Origin: Gemmatimonadota bacterium | Lineage (GTDB): Bacteria; Gemmatimonadota; Gemmatimonadetes; Gemmatimonadales; GWC2-71-9 | Assembly (NCBI GenBank): GCA_016794825.1 | Contig: JAEUJH010000433.1 | Span: 1-39,252 of the forward strand | DNA length: 39,252 bases | Direction of reading: 5' to 3' | Shown: positions 34,452-39,252 of the stretch, piece after piece | Layout of the letters: each line of letters opens with the position of its first letter | How positions within the stretch are numbered: position 1 is the first letter of the stretch | Program-made: the position numbers and the translations under genes | Notes under the pieces: model-generated | The model's database searches: none | What the model was told of the DNA's origin: nothing | Seen by the model: the letters and a program-made list of their open reading frames with translations, nothing else

Positions 34452-35882
34452 ATGCGACACCTCCTGCCGTCCCTGATCCTGGCCGCCCTGCCGACGGCCA
34501 TGCTCGCCCAGTCGGTCCGCCCGGGCACCGAGGCGATGCTCACCGGCCTCGACGCCAAGCGGGCGTCCTACGGCGCCGTGGCCAGGAAGATCTGGGAGTA
34601 TGCCGAAGTGGGCTACCAGGAAACTCGCAGCAGCCTCCTGCTTCAGGAGCAACTCCGCGCCGCCGGCTTTGCCGTCGAAGCGGGCGTTGCGGAGATCCCC
34701 ACGGCGTTCGTGGCTACCTGGGGCAGCGGCAAGCCCGTCATTGCCATTCTCGGCGAATACGACGCGCTCCCAGGCCTGTCGCAGGACGCCGTGCCGACCC
34801 GGAAGATTCTCCTCGACGGCGGCCCCGGTCATGGCTGCGGCCACCATCTGTTCGGGACGGCCTCGGCGGCCGCGGCCATTGCCGTGAAGGAGTGGCTCCG
34901 CTCGCAGGGGAAGGGCGGCACCATCCGTTTCTACGGCACGCCCGCGGAGGAAGGCGGCGGTGGCAAGGTCTACATGGTCCGCGCCGGACTGTTCCAGGAC
35001 GTGGACGCCGTGGTGGCGTGGCACCCTGGCGACGGGAACCAGGTCAGCCGCTCCACCAGCCTGGCCAACGTCTCCGCCAAGTTCCGCTTTCACGGCCTGA
35101 GCGCCCACGCGGCCGCCGCGCCGGAGCAGGGGCGCTCCGCGCTCGACGGGGTCGAGGCCATGAGCACCATGGTCAACCTGCTTCGCGAGCACGTGCCCCA
35201 GGAAACCCGGATCCACTACATCATCACCAACGGCGGCAAGGCGCCTAACGTAGTTCCCGACTTCGCCGAGGTGTACTACTACGCCCGTCACAGCGACATG
35301 CGGATTCTCGACGGGATCTGGAACCGGATCGTCGACGCCAGCAAGGGCGCGGCGCTCGGCACCGGCACCCGGGTCGAGCTGGAGCTGGTCAACTCGGTCT
35401 ACAACATCCTGCCCAACGACTATCTGGCCGACCTGGCGCAGCAGGCGCTCGACCGGGTCGGCGGGGTTCGGTACACCGCGGAGGAGCGGCAGTTCGCCGA
35501 GGCCATCCGCGGCACCCTGACCGGCGCGGTCCCGCCCCTCGGCGCCGAAGAGAAGATCCTGCCCGCCGAGGTGGGGGTCTCCAGCGGCTCCACCGACGTG
35601 GGCGACGTCAGCTGGGTCGTGCCCACGGTTCAGGTCAGCGCCGCCACCTGGGTGCCGGGGACGCCGGCCCACAGCTGGCAGGCCGTGGCCGCTGGCGGCA
35701 CCTCGATCGGCGAAAAGGGCATGATGGTGGCGGCCAAGGCCATGGCGCTGACCACGGTCGAGTTGTTCAGCAACCCGAGCCACCTGACCGCGGCCCGCGC
35801 CGAGTTTGCCAAGCGCCTGGACGGGTTCGTATACCGGAACCGAATCGGCGATCGGAAGCCCCCGCTCGACTACCGGAAGTAG
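34452..35882 (+). CDS. exported M20-family amidohydrolase (AbgB-like)
   Basis: Metal-dependent peptidase/amidohydrolase of the M20D group, 476 residues, exported by a signal peptide (MRHLLPSLILAALPTAMLA, cut before Gln20). Metal-site elements are GEYDALPG (101-108), GHGCGHH (126-132, Cys129 and His131 as typical ligands), and TPAEEGGGG (163-171, catalytic/base Glu pair). GLSAHAAAAPEQGRSALD belongs to the lid/dimerisation domain. Relatives include the B subunit of p-aminobenzoyl-glutamate hydrolase and other aminoacyl or acyl-amino-acid hydrolases, usually cytosolic; export is unusual for AbgB itself. The ATG at 34452 was preferred because it begins the signal peptide and follows GAGG. The gene contains the only reverse-oriented octamer (GCCTAACG, 35243-35250). 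Confidence 0.88.
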   Translation: MRHLLPSLILAALPTAMLAQSVRPGTEAMLTGLDAKRASYGAVARKIWEYAEVGYQETRSSLLLQEQLRAAGFAVEAGVAEIPTAFVATWGSGKPVIAILGEYDALPGLSQDAVPTRKILLDGGPGHGCGHHLFGTASAAAAIAVKEWLRSQGKGGTIRFYGTPAEEGGGGKVYMVRAGLFQDVDAVVAWHPGDGNQVSRSTSLANVSAKFRFHGLSAHAAAAPEQGRSALDGVEAMSTMVNLLREHVPQETRIHYIITNGGKAPNVVPDFAEVYYYARHSDMRILDGIWNRIVDASKGAALGTGTRVELELVNSVYNILPNDYLADLAQQALDRVGGVRYTAEERQFAEAIRGTLTGAVPPLGAEEKILPAEVGVSSGSTDVGDVSWVVPTVQVSAATWVPGTPAHSWQAVAAGGTSIGEKGMMVAAKAMALTTVELFSNPSHLTAARAEFAKRLDGFVYRNRIGDRKPPLDYRK

Positions 35883-35935
35883 GGCCCGGGACTACCGCTA
35901 ACCCCTATCCCTGTCTTATCTTATCGCGCGCTTGA

Positions 35936-36022
35936 GGACAGGTGTCCGAGTGGCTGAAGGAGCCGGTCTCGAAAACCGGTATACCGGCAACGGTATCGAG
36001 GGTTCGAATCCCTCCCTGTCCG
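35936..36022 (+). tRNA. tRNA-Ser (anticodon CGA)
   Basis: Acceptor stem GGACAGG (35936-35942) pairs with CCTGTCC (36015-36021), discriminator G at 36022. The anticodon stem CCGGT/ACCGG encloses loop CTCGAAA, giving anticodon CGA for UCG codons. A long variable arm (ATACCGGCAACGGTAT region) marks a class II tRNA, and GGTTCGAATCC forms the T arm. CCA is not encoded (GTGTCC follows). The AT-richer stretch CTTATCTTATC at 35914-35924 just upstream may hold its promoter, although no -35 was identified. Confidence 0.95.
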
Positions 36023-36035
36023 TGTCCCGATCGAG

Positions 36036-36254
36036 GTGGCGGTGCTGATCCAGATCCCGGGCTCGACCGAATGCTCGCTCATCGGTTTCTGCGGCAACGC
36101 GGCCCAGGTGGGGCCGCCCGCTGGGCTGATGTACCTGGCCTTGGGCCTGGTGGCGGCGGGCGTGTGGGGACTGTGGAACGAACGGAAGCGGCCGGCGGCG
36201 GTCGGTCGTCGCCCGGAGCCTGCCGACGACCGAGACTCCCAACCGACGGGGTAG
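36036..36254 (+). CDS. small single-pass membrane protein, hypothetical
   Basis: A possible 72-residue protein from a GTG at 36036. It contains one hydrophobic segment near residues 29-47 (GLMYLALGLVAAGVWGLW), followed by a positively charged tail (NERKRP), consistent with a single transmembrane helix with the C-terminus inside. Two Cys (13 and 19, ECSLIGFC) precede the helix. It begins 13 nt after the tRNA and ends 79 nt before a terminator. The ribosome binding site is weak (GATCGAGG). No family is recognised, and coding status is uncertain. Confidence 0.45.
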   Translation: MAVLIQIPGSTECSLIGFCGNAAQVGPPAGLMYLALGLVAAGVWGLWNERKRPAAVGRRPEPADDRDSQPTG

Positions 36255-36333
36255 CTGCGGAATGACCGGCTCGGGGTTTGAGTCCGAGCCCTCGATCGAC
36301 CGGTAGTCTCGAGCGACGGGAAAAGAAACGGCA

Positions 36334-36365
36334 GCGGGCGGTCCTTCAACGGACCGCCCGCTTTT
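36334..36365. terminator. bidirectional intrinsic terminator
   Basis: Perfect 11-bp stem GCGGGCGGTCC (36334-36344) and GGACCGCCCGC (36351-36361), loop TTCAAC, then TTTT on the + strand. On the minus strand the same hairpin is followed by TGCCGTTTCTTTT. It sits between convergent units: the small membrane gene at 36036-36254 (+), and the SPFH gene ending at 36375 (-). Confidence 0.88.
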
Positions 36366-36374
36366 CGTTGCGGG

Positions 36375-37298
36375 CTATTGCTGTTGCCGGACGTTGCGCC
36401 GCAGCGCGTTCAGATCGAGCAGGGGAGCACCGCCCTCCGTCGGCACCAGCACGATCAGATTGTTCGACGACTTCATGTCGTGGAGGACCTCGAGGTACTG
36501 CTTCATCAGGGCCTCGGGCGTCAGCGTCTGGTTCAGGAGCCGCTGCTGCTCCGACTGCAGCCGGGCGACCTCGACCCGGTGCTTTTCGGTCTGAATCTGC
36601 TGCTCCTGGGCGATCTTGGCGTTGATCGCGTTGACCACCTGCTCCGGCGGCTGGAGGTTGCGGAGGAAGAACGCGGTGATCGTGGCGATCCGGAACGGCT
36701 CGCCACCCGCCCGGGGCGTCGTCACCAGGGCGCTGTCCACCTCGGCCTTCATGACCGCCGCGATCTGGCTCCGGTCGGCGATCTCGTTGATCGAGAATCG
36801 CGACATCCCGTCGCGCACCCCGTTCCGGATCGCGTTGAGCACCACGGCGCGGATCTGTTCCTCCGACCCGATCTCCACGAAGATCCGGGGCGCCGCCATC
36901 GGATCGATCTGCCACCGCACCGCGGCGTCCACCGTCATCCCCATCTGCTCGCTCGACAGCGCGGCCATCTGCTCCACCTGCTCGCTGGCGGGTGGGAACT
37001 GTTCCTCCCGGGTGGAGTACCGCTCCACGTCCGACCAGGGCGGCACGAACCGAACGCCCGGCAGCAACGGGTTCGGCGACACCGACCCGAACGCGTGCTG
37101 CACGCCGACCGACCCCGCGTCGATGACCTTGACGCTCGAACTGAGGAGGGTAAATCCGCCCAGCAGAATCAGGCCGAAGCTGACCAACGTCACGACGGTG
37201 CCCGCCACGCGGCTGCCGCCCGAGCCGAGACTCTTGCCGGACGCGCGTACCACCAACCCGACCGCCAGGAGAATGAACCCGAAAATCAGGGTGCCCAC
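36375..37298 (-). CDS. SPFH/band-7 (prohibitin-like) membrane protein
   Basis: A 307-residue protein of the SPFH superfamily (stomatin, prohibitin, flotillin, HflK/C). Two hydrophobic segments lie at the N-terminus (about 3-18 and 33-52), then the band-7 domain (about 56-235, with SVKVIDAGSVGVQHAFG and LLPGVRFVPPWSDVERY). A coiled-coil follows (about 235-270: EQQIQTEKHRVEVARLQSEQQ), then a C-terminal LIVLVPTEGGAPLLDL. Such proteins form oligomers in membrane microdomains and often modulate proteases. The GTG start lies 51 nt downstream of the site-2 protease gene on the same strand, so the two may be co-transcribed. The extra N-terminal helix is less common. Its stop lies 10 nt from the terminator. 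Confidence 0.88.
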   Translation of the reverse strand: MGTLIFGFILLAVGLVVRASGKSLGSGGSRVAGTVVTLVSFGLILLGGFTLLSSSVKVIDAGSVGVQHAFGSVSPNPLLPGVRFVPPWSDVERYSTREEQFPPASEQVEQMAALSSEQMGMTVDAAVRWQIDPMAAPRIFVEIGSEEQIRAVVLNAIRNGVRDGMSRFSINEIADRSQIAAVMKAEVDSALVTTPRAGGEPFRIATITAFFLRNLQPPEQVVNAINAKIAQEQQIQTEKHRVEVARLQSEQQRLLNQTLTPEALMKQYLEVLHDMKSSNNLIVLVPTEGGAPLLDLNALRRNVRQQQ

Positions 37299-37349
37299 CG
37301 GATACCCCGCGCTGAAAAGGAGACCAAATCTACACCGGATCGACCGGCA

Positions 37350-38051
37350 TCAACTGTAACGCACGCCGGGGAAGAGGAGATTCACGGCGGTCAGGAAAAC
37401 CGGCTGGAAGACGACGTCGAAGAGCCGCCACGCCGCCAGCATGCCGATGATGGCCAGGATCGGCTGCCCCCAGAGGAACTGCTGGTACCGACTGCTCTGC
37501 GACTCGCTCAGGAACAGCGGGATCGCGGCACTCCCGTCGAGCGGCGGCAGCGGAATCAGGTTGAGGGTCGCGAGAGCCAGGTTCATCGAGAAGAACGCGC
37601 CCAGCATGAAGGCGGCGCCCCGCACCCACCCGTCGCCCGCCACCGACACCACGTGCCCGAACCGAATCGACTCCGGGGCCCCGAACACGCCCGAGTGCGC
37701 CCCGATCCGGATGATGGCGAACGCGATCAGGACCAGCAGGATGTTCGACGCCGGTCCCGCCAGCGCCATCCAGGCCGCCCGTTTGGGATAGCGCATGGCC
37801 CACCGGGGATCGTACGGGGCACTCGCGAACCCGAACGGCCACCCCGACATCGCGACCGACAGGAGCGGGAGGATTACCATCCCGAACGGTTCCCGCATGA
37901 TGTGCGGCCTGGGGTCGAGCGACACCTGACCGCCGAGATAGGCCGTCAGGTCGCCGCCCCGCTTGGCCGCCCACGCATGGGCCGCCTCGTGGACCGTGGT
38001 CGAGAACAGGAAGACGATATAGTAGATGACGCCGGAGGCGAGATCGGGCAT
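37350..38051 (-). CDS. site-2 protease family (M50) membrane metalloprotease
   Basis: Intramembrane zinc protease-like protein, 233 residues from the ATG at 38051. The zinc motif HEAAH (His21, Glu22, His25) is in the first hydrophobic segment, and the distal ligand is in the NLIPLPPLDG motif. Several helices follow, and no PDZ domain is present, which places it in the small rhomboid-like YwhC/Rip3-type group rather than RseP. The frame extends upstream to an ATG at 38147, but those 32 residues are Pro/Gly/Arg-rich and are translated from a region with a -10-like TATCAT (minus strand, 38103-38108), so the shorter form is preferred. It is followed by the SPFH gene. Its substrate is unknown. Confidence 0.85.
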   Translation of the reverse strand: MPDLASGVIYYIVFLFSTTVHEAAHAWAAKRGGDLTAYLGGQVSLDPRPHIMREPFGMVILPLLSVAMSGWPFGFASAPYDPRWAMRYPKRAAWMALAGPASNILLVLIAFAIIRIGAHSGVFGAPESIRFGHVVSVAGDGWVRGAAFMLGAFFSMNLALATLNLIPLPPLDGSAAIPLFLSESQSSRYQQFLWGQPILAIIGMLAAWRLFDVVFQPVFLTAVNLLFPGVRYS

Positions 38052-38281
38052 GTCGTTGGTCGGGGTCCAAGTCGGGCCGGGCGGCGGTTCCGCCGGCCCC
38101 AAATGATAACGCCGGGGCCCGATGGCCCTGGCGGCAAGCCCCCGCATTCCGCTCCGGGACCGGCCAACCCGCGGGGCGCCGGCCGACTCGCGCCCCCCAG
38201 CTAGCCGGAACGGGCACTCGCGGCCGCCCCCGCCAGCGACGGGGACTGCCGCAGTCGGGATTCTGACTCGTCGAAGTCACT

Positions 38282-38306
38282 CAACTGCTTCAACGCCAAG
38301 CAGTTG
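38282..38306. promoter_or_regulatory. palindrome upstream of the topA promoter
   Basis: Arms CAACTGCTT (38282-38290) and AAGCAGTTG (38298-38306) with a 7-nt centre, CAACGCC. It ends 37 nt before the topA -35. The form suggests a dimeric regulator site; no T-run follows, so a terminator is less likely. It does not match the CIRCE or LexA consensus known to me. Confidence 0.5.
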
Positions 38307-38342
38307 TCGCGCGTTCGCACGATCCCGACGTTTCCCTGGCAA

Positions 38343-38371
38343 TTGACAGACTGCGGGCGAAGCTCCATTCT
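38343..38371 (+). promoter_or_regulatory. predicted topA promoter
   Basis: A perfect -35 TTGACA (38343-38348), a 17-nt spacer, and CATTCT (38366-38371) as the -10. This is the best -35 in the window. Topoisomerase I promoters are often supercoiling-sensitive, which cannot be tested here. Confidence 0.6.
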
Positions 38372-38463
38372 GTTCCCCCACTTTGCCGGTCGCGAGGCAC
38401 CGCGATTGCACTGGCGGCTCTGCGCGGAATCGGAACGTCACTCTCAGAAATCGTCAGGACGGA

Positions 38464-39252
38464 ATGGCCAGTCTCGTCATCGTCGAATCGCCCACGAAGG
38501 CCCGCACGATCCGCGAGTTCCTGCCTCGCGGCTATCACGTCGTGGCCTCGATGGGACACGTGCGCGACCTGCCGGACCGAGCCTCCGACATCCCCGCCAA
38601 GTTCAAGGCCGAGGAGTGGAGCCGCCTTGGCGTCAACGTCGATCAGGACTTCGAGCCGCTCTACATCGTTCCCTCCGACAAGAAGCACGTCGTCAAGGAA
38701 CTCAAGGAACTGCTCGACGACGCCGACCAGCTGATCCTGGCGACGGACGAGGACCGCGAGGGTGAGAGCATCAGCTGGCACCTGGCCCAGCTGCTCAAGC
38801 CCAAAGTCCCGGTCAAGCGGATGGTCTTCCACGAGATCACCCGCGAGGCCATCCGGGAGGCCCTCGACCACACCCGGCAGATCGACGACAAGCTGGTGCG
38901 AGCACAGGAAACCCGCCGGATCCTCGACCGGCTGTACGGATACACCCTCTCGCCGCTGCTCTGGAAGAAGATTGCCTACGGGCTCTCGGCGGGGCGGGTC
39001 CAGTCCGCCGCCGTCCGACTCCTCGTCATCCGGGAGCGCGAACGGCGGGCCTTCGTGCCGGCGGTCTACTGGGACCTCAAGGCTGCCCTCGAGCACGACG
39101 GGCAGTCCTTCGACGCCCAGATGGTCGCCCTCGGCGACAAGCGGCTCGCGACCGGCAAGGACTTCGACGAGACGACCGGAAAGCTCCTGGCGGGCAAGGA
39201 AAAGGACGTCATCCTCCTGGCCGGCGACGCCGCCGGTGCCCTGGTCGAACGC
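38464..39252 (+). CDS. topA: DNA topoisomerase I (3' truncated by the window)
   Basis: Type IA topoisomerase that relaxes negative supercoils. The ATG at 38464 follows AGGACGGA. The 263 visible residues cover the TOPRIM domain ([12 protein letters not shown] at 4-15, [17 protein letters not shown] near 98-114) and the start of the cap/strand region ([32 protein letters not shown]). The catalytic Tyr lies beyond the window, and the reading frame is still open at 39252. The gene has its own promoter and a long leader. Identity is certain. Confidence 0.95.
   Translation, partial: MASLVIVESPTKARTIREFLPRGYHVVASMGHVRDLPDRASDIPAKFKAEEWSRLGVNVDQDFEPLYIVPSDKKHVVKELKELLDDADQLILATDEDREGESISWHLAQLLKPKVPVKRMVFHEITREAIREALDHTRQIDDKLVRAQETRRILDRLYGYTLSPLLWKKIAYGLSAGRVQSAAVRLLVIRERERRAFVPAVYWDLKAALEHDGQSFDAQMVALGDKRLATGKDFDETTGKLLAGKEKDVILLAGDAAGALVER

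Larger units (their letters stand above)
38052..38463. other. divergent regulatory region between M50 protease and topA
   Basis: No convincing gene lies in these 412 nt. Visible elements: a TATCAT -10-like box for the minus-strand protease at 38103-38108, with no good -35 found; a 9-bp palindrome at 38282-38306; the topA promoter at 38343-38371; and a leader of about 85 nt with ribosome binding site AGGACGGA just before the topA ATG. Segment 38150-38280 shows nothing recognisable. Confidence 0.6.

Noticed and set aside
36262-36300. tRNA-like fragment (GGGGTTTGAGTCC in a small stem) downstream of tRNA-Ser
   Set aside because: It resembles only a T arm. No acceptor, D or anticodon stem can be drawn, and it is not a copy of the tRNA-Ser 3' end, so an attachment-site duplicate is not supported.
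38052-38147. Longer N-terminus for the site-2 protease
   Set aside because: The extra 32 residues are Pro/Gly/Arg-rich and would be translated through a -10-like TATCAT. The shorter start begins just before the first helix.

Overview
The window is a dense stretch of GC-rich bacterial chromosome (about 70% G+C by eye) from a Gram-negative organism: it encodes a TonB-dependent receptor, lipoproteins with lipoboxes and several signal peptides. The mix of HPr kinase with a mannose-type PTS, SelB, FmdB, many GTG starts and 1-4 nt stop/start overlaps fits Gemmatimonadota or a neighbouring FCB-group phylum. That placement is inference; no rRNA is present. Nearly all genes lie on the + strand. No insertion sequence, prophage, integrase or CRISPR array was seen, so this reads as core chromosome.

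Layout. 1-3505: 3' part of fructose-1,6-bisphosphatase, a methylmalonyl-CoA mutase catalytic subunit without B12 domain, a serine hydrolase and a DinB-like protein. 3574-8543: FmdB zinc ribbon, argS, a PfkB sugar kinase, purM and a secreted beta-rich protein. 8546-12329: riboflavin genes ribD-ribE-ribBA-ribH and nusB. 12326-18975: a glycosyltransferase, a short ribosome hibernation factor, HPr kinase, PTS IIA-IIB-IIC-IID, HPr and enzyme I in one tightly overlapping array. 19052-21794: metK, a BFN-domain protein and a secreted protein. 21812-25798: a cobalamin riboswitch, a BtuF/BtuC/BtuD-like vitamin B12 importer and a beta-propeller lipoprotein. 25831-31647: recO, selB, clpB, tadA. 31708-35882: a small Cys/His-rich exported protein, a TonB receptor carrying an OprC-type copper site, and an exported M20 amidohydrolase. 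35936-36365: tRNA-Ser(CGA), a tiny membrane protein and a bidirectional terminator. 36375-38051 (minus strand): an SPFH protein and a site-2 protease. 38464-end: 5' part of topA.

How the genes fit together. HprK, HPr (His15 and Ser46 both present) and EI form a phosphorelay that feeds a mannose-family permease and could sense glycolytic state. The mutase needs adenosylcobalamin, and the riboswitch-controlled importer would supply its precursor. The propeller lipoprotein behind the importer may be a BtuG-like surface binder. The copper-site receptor and its Cys/His-rich neighbour look like a copper acquisition or handling pair.

Most notable signals: (1) CxxxM plus HxM copper ligands and a Met-rich run in the TonB receptor; (2) the octamer CGTTAGGC, which holds almost every TTA codon in the window; (3) a His-to-Gln change at the expected metal ligand of the DHBP synthase half of RibBA; (4) the propeller lipoprotein behind the B12 importer; (5) a recurring promoter form, TTGCCN-N17-TARYTT.
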